DNA of 23,211 nt, from positions 1-23,211 of the forward strand of contig JAGYLR010000006.1 in NCBI GenBank assembly GCA_018400895.1. Reading direction: 5' to 3'. The stretch comes from a bacterium (GTDB taxonomy: Bacteria; Patescibacteriota; Minisyncoccia; Minisyncoccales; PWPS01). Below the pieces are notes generated by a model. It made no database searches, was not told the origin of the DNA, and saw only the letters and a list, made by a program, of their open reading frames with translations. Every line of letters begins with the position of its first letter. Position 1 is the first letter of the stretch. Made by a program: the position numbers and the translations under genes. Below, in pieces: positions 15,127 to 21,783 of the stretch.

Positions 15127-16859
15127 AAAGCATCTCTTAATTGATTTTTATATCTTTCTTTAAACCCTGCAGCATTGCTCTCTGGTCTGTCTGGCATCTT
15201 TGCACCTGAAGACTCTTGGTAAACCTTATTCAAATATTGGTAAAATCCTTTTTGTTCACCGCTAGTAAGACTTGCTACTACACCAGCTAAAGAATCTGAA
15301 ACATCTTTGCTTCCCCCTAACGGATGGTCAACTTTCTTTCCTTTTATTAATTCTAATCTTTTGTACTCTTTTGTCAATGGCTCGTAACGGTAGTAATCTA
15401 ACCTACTAGAGTGTAATAAACTTTTTAAGGTATCGTAAGGTTCTAGTGTTCTGTCTACTGACAATATTTCAGCTTTAATTCCTTTTCCTTTTAATATCTG
15501 AATAGAGTCTGTTGACTGCCATCCATCGTAAGTAACTTTACCAATACTAAATCCTCTTTCCTGTAATCTGTAAATGACTTGCCTTACCTCTTCAAAACTT
15601 ATTTCCCCATCTGGTGGCGCGTCTATCTTTAACATTAGGTCAACATAAACACTAGCAAACCTTCCTTCTTTAGTATCAACATCATCACCCAAACAAGCCA
15701 TTGTTAATCCGCAAGAATCTTTTTTTAGTGCAAGGTCAATGTGTATATTCCTTATTCTATTGTCTCCTTTAAACCAATCCTTGAATCCTTTACCTTTGCT
15801 CCATTCGCTTATAGTAGCTCCCTTAATAATCGGCTCTTCTCTATTTTCATTCACTTCCCTATCTATTACTTCGCTATCTCTATCAAAAGCTTCTAAAACA
15901 AAACTAGGTCTTGCCCCAAAATCTCTCATAAACTTTTCAGGACTTGCTTGTGCAACTTTTTCAAAGTCTTTTGGGACTTTCCAAATCTCGTCTTCCGTGA
16001 CATTAAAGTTGAATGTTTCCGTTGACATTTTATCGCTATCTTTTACTTCCCAAGTCTTATAGCCAGTCGCATATATATAATTTACTTCTTGTGCCTGTTT
16101 AAATTTTCTAGTAATAAAATCATCTATGTATCTTGGTGCCGAAATAATAAAAATAAAGCCCTTATCTCCAAACCTTGAAGTAATCCTATTTTTTATTGTA
16201 TTGTAAATGTTCTCTGCTACCGATTTGTTTTCATTATCTAAATACCAAGCAGCTTCATCTAATACAGAACATATAACGTTCATTCCAATAGGCATTGTTT
16301 CTTGTGAATTACCGCAATATAGTGTTATATTCTTTTTCTTAAACCTGATTTCTGTTTGTAAAATCTCTGGGTCAAACTGCTGAAAGTAGGCACCCTCTTC
16401 TATCATTTTTTTAATACCTGCAAACACTACGTTTTTTGCTTGGGTTGCTGTCGTTCCCATATTTACAACAGCTAAAGGTTTATCATTAGCAAGACCAAAT
16501 TCTTTGTGCGGTTCCCTTAAGCAAAGTAATCTCTGTAAAAACAATAAACTTATAATAGAAGACAAAAAAGATTTACCGCTACCAATTCCCCATAAGCAAA
16601 CTCCTTCTGTGTATTTGCCTTCTAAAATACCTTTCCACAAGATATCTCCTTCTTTTTTTATTACCTCATAGACATCTTCCCCTATTCCTAGATATTTTTT
16701 ACTCCTTACAAATTCTGAAAAAGAAAAACAAGGCACTCTTTCATAGTTGGGGTTTTCTAAAATAAACTTAAGACTTCTTTTATCTACTACTCCCCCTTTT
16801 ATAGAATTAATTGCCTGATTCTTCCAATATTGACAAGAGTTTTGCTCTGGTTTGTTCAT
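15123..16859 (-). CDS. terL: Terminase large subunit
   Basis: This 578-residue protein is the packaging motor: an ATPase that pumps DNA into the prohead plus a nuclease that cuts concatemers. The ATPase half shows Walker A GIGSGKSF (91-98), a GTTATQAKNV helix (135-144), Walker B ICSVLDEA (196-203) with the catalytic Asp-Glu pair, and a coupling-type motif IIISAPR. The RNase H-like nuclease half shows IHIDLAL with Asp375, VTYDGWQS with Asp445, and SKDVSDSLAG with Asp519/Asp522 as metal ligands. Length is typical. The start overlaps the small-subunit candidate by 53 nt. The portal gene, normally next, is displaced by nearly 6 kb of glycan genes. Confidence 0.9.
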   Translation of the reverse strand: MNKPEQNSCQYWKNQAINSIKGGVVDKRSLKFILENPNYERVPCFSFSEFVRSKKYLGIGEDVYEVIKKEGDILWKGILEGKYTEGVCLWGIGSGKSFLSSIISLLFLQRLLCLREPHKEFGLANDKPLAVVNMGTTATQAKNVVFAGIKKMIEEGAYFQQFDPEILQTEIRFKKKNITLYCGNSQETMPIGMNVICSVLDEAAWYLDNENKSVAENIYNTIKNRITSRFGDKGFIFIISAPRYIDDFITRKFKQAQEVNYIYATGYKTWEVKDSDKMSTETFNFNVTEDEIWKVPKDFEKVAQASPEKFMRDFGARPSFVLEAFDRDSEVIDREVNENREEPIIKGATISEWSKGKGFKDWFKGDNRIRNIHIDLALKKDSCGLTMACLGDDVDTKEGRFASVYVDLMLKIDAPPDGEISFEEVRQVIYRLQERGFSIGKVTYDGWQSTDSIQILKGKGIKAEILSVDRTLEPYDTLKSLLHSSRLDYYRYEPLTKEYKRLELIKGKKVDHPLGGSKDVSDSLAGVVASLTSGEQKGFYQYLNKVYQESSGAKMPDRPESNAAGFKERYKNQLRDAL

Positions 16860-17253
16860 CTATATTATTAACTGCCTCCGAAAACTCTGCTTCAGGATGG
16901 ACAGTTTCAATTTTAGCATTAAAGGTTGGTAGTCCCTCTACGTAATTTAATATATTCTTAATTTGCGCGTTGCTTCCATTTTCTATTGCCTCTTTTAATA
17001 TTCTCCTTACAAGCATATCTGCATAGGTTTTTTTGTTTTGTCCCTCTGGACACCTCTGTAATTCTTTCTTTAATATAGCTACTAAAGAAATACTACCCGG
17101 AGGCTTACCCGCTGGATTGCCAGAAAAGCCCTTAACAAATCTTCCCTTGCTATCCTTGATTATGCCTGTATTTTTAGGTTTTTCTTCCTTTACTTCCTCT
17201 TTTACTTCTTCCTTTTTTACTTCCTCTACGTTTTCTTTTTTTTCTTCTATCAT
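16807..17253 (-). CDS. Putative small terminase, DUF5681-like
   Basis: I chose ATG 17253; a TTG at 17271 would run into the tRNA-like element. The 148-residue product begins with a highly charged Glu/Lys coil (about 1-28). It then has GRFVKGFSGNPAGKPPGS (37-54), the signature of DUF5681-like proteins that often lie next to terminase genes. The remainder (YADMLVRRILKEAIENGSNAQIKNILNYVEG) is helical and ends in a short tail. Position directly upstream of the large terminase, and the size, support a DNA-recognition small subunit. No helix-turn-helix is obvious. Confidence 0.65.
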   Translation of the reverse strand: MIEEKKENVEEVKKEEVKEEVKEEKPKNTGIIKDSKGRFVKGFSGNPAGKPPGSISLVAILKKELQRCPEGQNKKTYADMLVRRILKEAIENGSNAQIKNILNYVEGLPTFNAKIETVHPEAEFSEAVNNIDEQTRAKLLSILEESGN

Positions 17254-17266
17254 ATATTTTATGTTA

Positions 17267-17337
17267 AGCAATGAGGTCGGAATTGAACCGCCACCTCAAT
17301 AATGGAATTATTGTGTGCTACTTTACACCACCATTGC
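17267..17337 (-). tRNA. tRNA-Gly(UCC)-like gene, degenerate
   Basis: The minus strand folds as a cloverleaf with acceptor GCAATGG/TCATTGC (one G-T pair), a D-arm GTG...CAC in the Gly-typical context TGGTGTAA...TAGCACA, an anticodon stem CAATA/TATTG with loop ATTCCAT (anticodon UCC, U33 and A37 in place), and a T-loop TTCAATT. Defects: one G-A mismatch in the T-stem, a D-loop one base short, and one extra C between T-stem and acceptor. No CCA is encoded (TTAA follows). The 5' 20 bases overlap the end of the upstream Mom-like gene (its TAG stop is at 17320-17318). It may be a functional phage tRNA reading GGA, or a decaying one. Confidence 0.6.
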
Positions 17338-17977
17338 ATAGTTTTTGACCTTTATACATACTAATTCCCATTTCCTTGATTTTATTAAAACTTATTTCTG
17401 GAACGTTCAACTTGCAGTTCTTATCTATTAAATAAACATACTTTAACTGATAACCCTCTATTGCTTTCCACGATAAGAACTCTTTGCTAGGTATGCTTTT
17501 ATGATGTGCTTGGATTATATGTGTTAGTTCTTTGTTTTTAGGATTAATCCTTAATGCTGTGTTTTTGCTTATACCTACTAACTTAAATCCACTTGCTCTG
17601 TATATTGTTCCGTCTCCACATTGCGTTGCGTCTGCAAAAGATATTACCCATTTTACGTGTGGTGCGTTTTTTTTAATTAACTTTAAGCTTATAGCTATTA
17701 CTCTGCTTTCGCTGTTTCTGGGTAAATAATCATCAAAAGCCATTCTGTTTAACTCTATAAACTCATTCCACCCTGTATCTTTAACTAAATTTATTGTCCC
17801 TTTTTTGTTTATGCTCGTTCCATAAGACATTACTCCGTGTAATCTACCATCAAGAAATGCTCCAAAATGAAGCTTACTGTTTGGAACTACCTTTCCGCTG
17901 TAATGATACATCCTTATAAAATCGTTTGCAAGTTTTGGCGGAATTACTTTTACTATGATATCTTTTACTTTGCTCAT
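17318..17977 (-). CDS. Mom-like DNA modification protein (GNAT fold), copy 2
   Basis: This 219-residue protein starts at ATG 17977; a TTG 18 nt upstream lies in the tRNA-like element. It closely resembles phage Mom-family proteins, GNAT-fold enzymes that in phage Mu convert adenine to a carbamoylmethylated form and block restriction. Diagnostic segments are HYSGKVVPNSKLHFGAF (25-41), TGWNEFIELNRMAF (68-81), LPRNSESR (85-92), and SFADATQCGDGTIYRASGF (113-131), where the acidic and Cys residues lie. The C-terminus (170-219) is Lys-rich and may bind DNA. It lies beside a second Mom-like gene, a ParB-like gene and a glycosyltransferase, supporting a DNA base-modification role. Confidence 0.8.
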   Translation of the reverse strand: MSKVKDIIVKVIPPKLANDFIRMYHYSGKVVPNSKLHFGAFLDGRLHGVMSYGTSINKKGTINLVKDTGWNEFIELNRMAFDDYLPRNSESRVIAISLKLIKKNAPHVKWVISFADATQCGDGTIYRASGFKLVGISKNTALRINPKNKELTHIIQAHHKSIPSKEFLSWKAIEGYQLKYVYLIDKNCKLNVPEISFNKIKEMGISMYKGQKLCNGGVK

Positions 17978-17984
17978 TTTTTTG

Positions 17985-18034
17985 TGGAGGCACAAGGGTT
18001 TGAACCTTGTATGAAACCCCTATTGGTTGCCCCC
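17985..18034 (-). ncRNA. 50-nt mini tRNA-like fold
   Basis: The minus strand has a 7-bp acceptor-like stem GGGGGCA/TGCCTCC (one G-T pair), a perfect T-arm (CAAGG-TTCAAAC-CCTTG) stacked directly on it, and a single unpaired A after the stem, in the discriminator position. Only 18 nt join the two arms, and these can form ACC/GGT pairing with a 6-nt loop containing GG. There is no room for both a D-arm and an anticodon arm. It begins at the base after the TAA stop of the upstream Mom-like gene and ends 7 nt before the next ATG. It could be a tRNA mimic, a processing signal or the remnant of a tRNA. Confidence 0.5.
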
Positions 18035-18715
18035 TTATTTAACCCATTCTTGGTTTCTTCTAAATATACTGCTGTCTTTAGGATAATCTATTGATTTTTT
18101 CTCTAAATAAGACCTTATGCCTTTATTTATTGGATATAAATATAGATATCTATGTGCTTTTACTAGCTCTCCTTTGCCGAATAGATATTCTCCGATTTTT
18201 TGCTTGTCTTTAATCTCTTTTGGAACCCTACCGAATCTCATAGGAGAAACAATGTTTTTGTATTCCCCTTTTTCTGTTAAATAAAAATCCTCACATACCT
18301 GTTTTCCGAAATAAAGCCAACCGCTACTCTGATAGATTATACCGCAATCGTTCTTGCATCCTCCTGCGTGAGTTAGTATAACTTTTATTTTTGTGTTTTT
18401 TTTAAATAAGCTATACACCTTTCCTAATACGAAACTCTCTGCATTATGCCCTAATACGTCTAGTAGGTGCATTCTTTGCATTTCAATATACTCTCCTTTG
18501 TTTATGTTAGGTATTATTTTTTTTATCTTCTTCTCTGTAAAAGGACTATAACCGAAACTGATAACGCCACAAAGATTCTTTTCATAAAAAACCCCAAAAC
18601 ATACTTCTGGAATAGGAAAGGTTTTCATATAGTGATTTTTAACTGTAAACCTTTTTGCTGTTTTGCTGTCTATTACTCTTACGAAAACATCTTTTAGTTG
18701 TTCGTTTTTTTCCAT
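18035..18715 (-). CDS. Mom-like DNA modification protein (GNAT fold), copy 1
   Basis: This 226-residue protein shares the layout of its downstream neighbour but at low identity. Matching segments are NHYMKTFPIPEVCFGVF (27-43), YIEMQRMHL (76-84), GHNAESFVLGKVY (89-101), and THAGGCKNDCGIIYQSSGW (115-133), equivalent to the SFAD...YRASGF segment of the other copy. The region 145-200 diverges. Family members modify adenine in DNA using a GNAT fold; two diverged copies suggest different substrates, a heteromer, or sequential steps. It overlaps the ParB-like gene by 22 nt and ends one base before the mini tRNA-like element. Confidence 0.7.
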   Translation of the reverse strand: MEKNEQLKDVFVRVIDSKTAKRFTVKNHYMKTFPIPEVCFGVFYEKNLCGVISFGYSPFTEKKIKKIIPNINKGEYIEMQRMHLLDVLGHNAESFVLGKVYSLFKKNTKIKVILTHAGGCKNDCGIIYQSSGWLYFGKQVCEDFYLTEKGEYKNIVSPMRFGRVPKEIKDKQKIGEYLFGKGELVKAHRYLYLYPINKGIRSYLEKKSIDYPKDSSIFRRNQEWVK

Positions 18716-19293
18716 TGCGTCATTATAAAATGTAAGGCGTTTCCGTTACTATTTTCATTGCCCATTGTTTCGCAATTCTTGTATTCTGGTATTGTCTTCG
18801 CATACGCTATAGCTTCTTTTACTTGCTCTGCCTGCTCATCTGCAAGAACAAACGTTATTTGTTGAAAAGGAGATTTGTCTTCGCTAGATAAAGTAAATTC
18901 AGTTCCAAATCCATCTTCATCAAGAACAAGTTCTTTATCAAAGCCAGTAAAACCGATAAAATCCAATCCTATGCTCTTTAAATCCCCTATAACTAAATCC
19001 ATATCCCAAGCACTTTCGTTTAGTTTATTGTCAGCTAACCTTAACGCTTTTACTTCTTTTTCTGTTAAGTTAACTGCTCTTAATACTGGAACCTCTTTTT
19101 GTCCCAGTTTTTCCGCAGCCTCTAACCTACAATGTCCGATAATTACAATATTATTAGCATCTATCACTAATGGCTGAACCCAGCCGAACTTTTTAATAGA
19201 CCTTGCTACTTGGTCAACCTGCTCTTTACTGTGTTTTTTTGCATTGTCCTTATAAGGAGATATTTTACTAATATCTATATATTCTATATTCAT
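18694..19293 (-). CDS. ParB/Srx-like protein, copy 1
   Basis: This 199-residue protein has a ParB/sulfiredoxin fold N-terminus: ISKISPYKDNAKKHSKEQV (about 9-27), then GWVQPLVIDANN and the nucleotide-binding box IIGHCRLEAAEKLG (51-64). LRLADNKLNESAWDMDLV (about 85-102) is typical of phage ParB-like proteins linked to DNA methylases or base-modifying enzymes rather than chromosome partition. The C-terminus (about 140-199) holds a small extra alpha/beta module (QQITFVLADEQAEQVKEAIAYAK). ParB folds bind CTP; here it could recruit or regulate the modification enzymes encoded next to it. No HTH DNA-binding domain is visible. Confidence 0.8.
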   Translation of the reverse strand: MNIEYIDISKISPYKDNAKKHSKEQVDQVARSIKKFGWVQPLVIDANNIVIIGHCRLEAAEKLGQKEVPVLRAVNLTEKEVKALRLADNKLNESAWDMDLVIGDLKSIGLDFIGFTGFDKELVLDEDGFGTEFTLSSEDKSPFQQITFVLADEQAEQVKEAIAYAKTIPEYKNCETMGNENSNGNALHFIMTQWKKTNN

Positions 19294-19302
19294 ATTCTGT
19301 TA

Positions 19303-19506
19303 TTAGCCCCAAGTCCAAAACCTGTCTAGATGAAAATTAGGTTTATCTGGGCAAAGATAATTAAAGCAAAGATATGCTTCTGTGGAGTGTGAAAGAAATG
19401 GATTGTTTTCAATATTATACTTCGTAGGGACAATTCTTCTCTCTATCATTCCGCAAGTCTTACATCTAGGAATTTGTTTAGTTGTAGTTTTCTTTTTATA
19501 CACCAT
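19303..19506 (-). CDS. Small zinc-ribbon protein in the modification island
   Basis: This 67-residue protein starts with a Lys/Thr-rich tail, then CKTCGMIERRIVPTKY, and later YLCFNYLCPDKPNFHLDRFW. The two Cys pairs (CxxC and CxxxxC) look like a zinc ribbon. It overlaps the glycosyltransferase gene by 11 nt and ends 9 nt before the ParB-like gene, so it is co-expressed with the island. It may help the modification enzymes bind DNA or be an unrelated small phage protein. No family recognised. Confidence 0.65.
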   Translation of the reverse strand: MVYKKKTTTKQIPRCKTCGMIERRIVPTKYNIENNPFLSHSTEAYLCFNYLCPDKPNFHLDRFWTWG

Positions 19507-20278
19507 TGATAGGCACCCTTACTATTGGGTTGTAATCTATATGTATGCGACCTTTTTTGCTTTTGTGAGATACTGTCTTATCCATTCTCACAATCTTGCT
19601 TCCCCATTTTTTTTGCAATAAATTAAATTGTTCTACTTCTTTATCTACGTTTCTTGAACCTGCGCATCCTCCTTTAATAACACTCTGTTTGCAATCGTAG
19701 AAATAAGAATTAACCCTCAATATTCCTCTGTGTTTTTCTAAATGCTGAATGGCTAGGTCATAATCTTCTTTAAGGTATAAGCTTTCATCGTATCTTATAT
19801 CATTCTTTAAATGAACCCCAAAAGGTCCCAATATCATTGACTTTGTATTAAATGGACAGTTCTGATAATAAATAAGCTTATCTTTGTTTAGCGCTAGTCC
19901 CCATAACTTAAACCCCCACTCATCGCAAAGCATTGTATATTTTTCCAAGAACTCTAAAAAATCATCTTTTTCTATCTTCTTTGATAGCGCACCTCCATTT
20001 GCTTCATTTATTTCGTGTCTATAAATACCAGCAATATCGTCATCTAATAAACATACTGCATCATTTTCCTCAAACTCTTTATCTAGTATGTAATTCCTGA
20101 CTCTGCTTACGTTTCCTTGAATACCCTTTTTGATTTTTATTATATTTGCTTCTGGGTGTGCCTCCTTGTATTTGTCATACTCTGTTTCGCATACCCATAG
20201 ATTTATAAATGGTAGATAGTCTAAAGTTAAAACCTTATCTCTCTTATAACTTAAAGTGTTTACGCTAATTTTATTCAT
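19496..20278 (-). CDS. TET-associated glycosyltransferase-like (TAGT) protein
   Basis: With ATG 20278, which overlaps the ParB stop by 8 nt, the product has 260 residues (a TTG 12 nt upstream is less likely). It is a GT-A-like enzyme with GNVSRVRNYIL (55-65), LLDDDI (77-82) as DXD-like metal site, GPFGVHLKNDIRYDE (151-165), LKEDYDL (169-175), LRVNSYFYD (187-195) and LLQKKWGSKIV (220-230). This motif order resembles the TET-associated glycosyltransferases proposed to add sugars to hydroxymethylated bases in phage DNA. ParB-like neighbours fit known gene contexts of that family. No TET/JBP oxygenase or base-hydroxymethylase is in the window, so the base it would glycosylate is unknown. Confidence 0.7.
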   Translation of the reverse strand: MNKISVNTLSYKRDKVLTLDYLPFINLWVCETEYDKYKEAHPEANIIKIKKGIQGNVSRVRNYILDKEFEENDAVCLLDDDIAGIYRHEINEANGGALSKKIEKDDFLEFLEKYTMLCDEWGFKLWGLALNKDKLIYYQNCPFNTKSMILGPFGVHLKNDIRYDESLYLKEDYDLAIQHLEKHRGILRVNSYFYDCKQSVIKGGCAGSRNVDKEVEQFNLLQKKWGSKIVRMDKTVSHKSKKGRIHIDYNPIVRVPINGV

Positions 20279-20885
20279 CTTTTTTATCAATCTTATTAAA
20301 AAAATCTCTGCCCTTAATTACTCTACCTATTCCAGTTCTTCTGTTTTTAGTGTCTTCTTTGCCATCTTTTCTGGTAGAATAATTTTTAACGTCTTTTAAT
20401 TCTAATAAGCTCTGTGCTTGTAACCAATCAATATCGTTATCAAAGTATAGTACAATGTAATTATGATTTTCTCCTAATAACTCTGTAAAAGGAACCTCTG
20501 GTAAAATATCATCCTCTTCAATTTTTAACTCTTTCTCATTAAAACCCCAATCTAGCAAATCCTCTATAACAAATTCTTCTTTTAAAGCATTAAAGTCCCA
20601 TTCACCAAAAGAACGATTGTCAGTTACTATAAATCTCTGAATCTCTTCTTCGCTTAATTCCTCTGCTTTTTTTACCCAAGCATCAGGAACTTCTTTGTAT
20701 CCTAGTTTTTTTAGCGCTAAATACCTCATATTCCCTCCGATTATAGTATTGTCTTTATCTATAACCATTGGTCTTAATTCCATCATCTTTGGAAACTCCC
20801 TAATAGAATTAGCTAATTTTTCAAGGTTTTCTTCCTTTATCTTTCTAGGATTCTTTTTGTTAAGTTTTATATCTTCTATTTTCAT
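20271..20885 (-). CDS. ParB/Srx-like protein, copy 2
   Basis: This 204-residue protein has the ParB box layout: LNKKNPRKIKEENLEKLANSI (8-28), ELRPMVIDKDN, IIGGNMRYLALKKLG (48-62) and VTDNRSFGEWDFNAL (about 89-103). The acidic middle (KIEEDDILPEVPF) and a C-terminal ENHNYIVLYFDNDIDWLQAQSLLELK module follow, ending in a basic GIGRVIKGRDFF tail. It is the first gene behind the promoter at 20905-20933 and overlaps the TAGT-like gene by 8 nt, a pairing that suggests it guides or scaffolds that enzyme. It differs strongly from the second ParB-like protein, so it is not a recent duplicate. Confidence 0.8.
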   Translation of the reverse strand: MKIEDIKLNKKNPRKIKEENLEKLANSIREFPKMMELRPMVIDKDNTIIGGNMRYLALKKLGYKEVPDAWVKKAEELSEEEIQRFIVTDNRSFGEWDFNALKEEFVIEDLLDWGFNEKELKIEEDDILPEVPFTELLGENHNYIVLYFDNDIDWLQAQSLLELKDVKNYSTRKDGKEDTKNRRTGIGRVIKGRDFFNKIDKKDE

Positions 20886-20904
20886 TTGTTGTATGTATTA
20901 TTAG

Positions 20905-20933
20905 ATTTTATACTCTATTCAATTTTATATCAA
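20905..20933 (-). promoter_or_regulatory. Sigma-70-type promoter for the DNA-modification island
   Basis: On the minus strand TTGATA (20933-20928) and TAAAAT (20910-20905) are 17 nt apart; each box has one mismatch to consensus. They lie in the 54-nt gap between the HTH gene and the first ParB-like gene, with a short A/T-rich leader and no Shine-Dalgarno sequence. This would start an mRNA for ParB, TAGT, zinc ribbon, ParB and both Mom-like genes, separate from the RecA/HTH genes. The HTH protein just upstream is a candidate regulator. Confidence 0.6.
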
Positions 20934-20939
20934 CCCCTT

Positions 20940-21305
20940 TTATTTCTTAACCTTTTTTGCCTGTTCCCTCATTGCGATAATCCTTTCAAGTCTTTTTTTG
21001 TTGTTTCTCTTGATTCTTGCTTTAAAGTCTTTATCTTTTTTCTTTTTTAAATACCATTGCCTTGCAGTTGATTTTCTTGTCCTGCTATCTCTTTCAAACT
21101 TCTCCAAATCATTTGTTTTAATGTACCAATACCTAGCAGACGTTTTGCTTATCTTTAACTCATCAGCAATATCTGAAAATGAAAGATTTTGTTCCCTTAA
21201 TTTATTAATCTTTTTAACATCTTCTGGAAAAATCTTTCTGTTTAATTTTTCCGTATCTTTTAAATTGAATACTCTTCTAGTATCCTTATTTGTTCCTTTA
21301 ACCAT
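20940..21305 (-). CDS. Helix-turn-helix DNA-binding protein
   Basis: This 121-residue very basic protein has an HTH at about 41-63 (LSFSDIADELKISKTSARYWY), the form seen in resolvase-like and homeodomain-like regulators. A second similar basic segment (RKSTARQWYLKKKKDK, about 77-92) may be a degenerate repeat. The C-terminus is Lys/Arg-rich. No dimerisation or catalytic domain is evident. It starts inside the end of the HNH gene (46-nt overlap) and lies immediately upstream of the modification-island promoter. It may regulate that island, or act as a small terminase-like or homing-associated DNA-binding protein. Confidence 0.7.
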   Translation of the reverse strand: MVKGTNKDTRRVFNLKDTEKLNRKIFPEDVKKINKLREQNLSFSDIADELKISKTSARYWYIKTNDLEKFERDSRTRKSTARQWYLKKKKDKDFKARIKRNNKKRLERIIAMREQAKKVKK

Positions 21306-21619
21306 TTTATTGTTTTAGTTGTTGATAATACTTTACGACTTTTAATATAATTTAACCAATCTTCTCCTTTTTTTAGCGCTATCATTCCCTGAACGGCAGA
21401 ATCTTGTCTTCTATGAATCAATGTATGACAATGACCGCAAAGCGGTATCCCATTTTCTACATCATACTTTAACACTAAACTCCTGCTTCTGAATATAAAA
21501 TGATGTGGGTCAGTTGCTCTTTTCCCACAGACAAGACACTTGTAGTTGCCTTTCCTCATCACTATCTCTGCCCAAAGCTTAATTGCTTTTGCTTCTAATA
21601 ATTGTTTTTTAGTTTTCAT
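21260..21619 (-). CDS. HNH endonuclease
   Basis: This 119-residue protein has a metal-bound HNH core: CLVCGKRATDPHHFIFRS (28-45) with His39/His40 as the first catalytic His region, then NGIPLCGHCHTLIHRR (56-71) with Asn56, Cys61, Cys64, His65 and His69. The four Cys form a structural zinc site and the His/Asn residues the nuclease centre. HNH enzymes in phages act in packaging, recombination or homing. It is free-standing, next to RecA and the HTH protein rather than the terminase, so a recombination or repair role (NinG-like) is plausible. Homing is possible but no intron or intein is seen around it. Confidence 0.8.
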   Translation of the reverse strand: MKTKKQLLEAKAIKLWAEIVMRKGNYKCLVCGKRATDPHHFIFRSRSLVLKYDVENGIPLCGHCHTLIHRRQDSAVQGMIALKKGEDWLNYIKSRKVLSTTKTIKWLKEQIRILEEYSI

Positions 21620-21779
21620 TTTTAGTATATTTATTTCTATGTGCTAATACTTCTTTTAATCTAGTTTTTAAACAATTAGGACAAGCTTGGTAAGGATATT
21701 TCCACCAGCCAGTATCTCCTGGTTGTTTGATTTTTCCGCAAACATAACAAATCTTTTCATTAACGGTTGGTCTTCCCAT
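21609..21779 (-). CDS. Small zinc-ribbon protein after RecA
   Basis: I chose ATG 21779, four bases after the RecA stop; a TTG at 21794 would lie inside RecA. The 56-residue product reads MGRPTVNEKICYVCGK, then GWWKYPYQACPNCLKTRL, so CxxC and CxxC pairs make a treble-clef or zinc-ribbon fold. It overlaps the HNH gene by 11 nt. Such small proteins occur in phage replication regions and often flank HNH genes. It may bind DNA. Specific function unknown. Confidence 0.65.
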   Translation of the reverse strand: MGRPTVNEKICYVCGKIKQPGDTGWWKYPYQACPNCLKTRLKEVLAHRNKYTKNEN

Positions 21780-21783
21780 TGTT

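Noticed and set aside
17267..18034. tRNA-like elements as attachment sites of an integrated phage
   Set aside because: No integrase gene or direct-repeat partner is visible, and both elements lie in the middle of a phage operon, not at a boundary.
18694..20885. ParB-like genes as plasmid partition (ParABS) system
   Set aside because: No ParA ATPase or parS-like repeats are visible, the HTH domain of partition ParB is absent, and the neighbours are modification enzymes.
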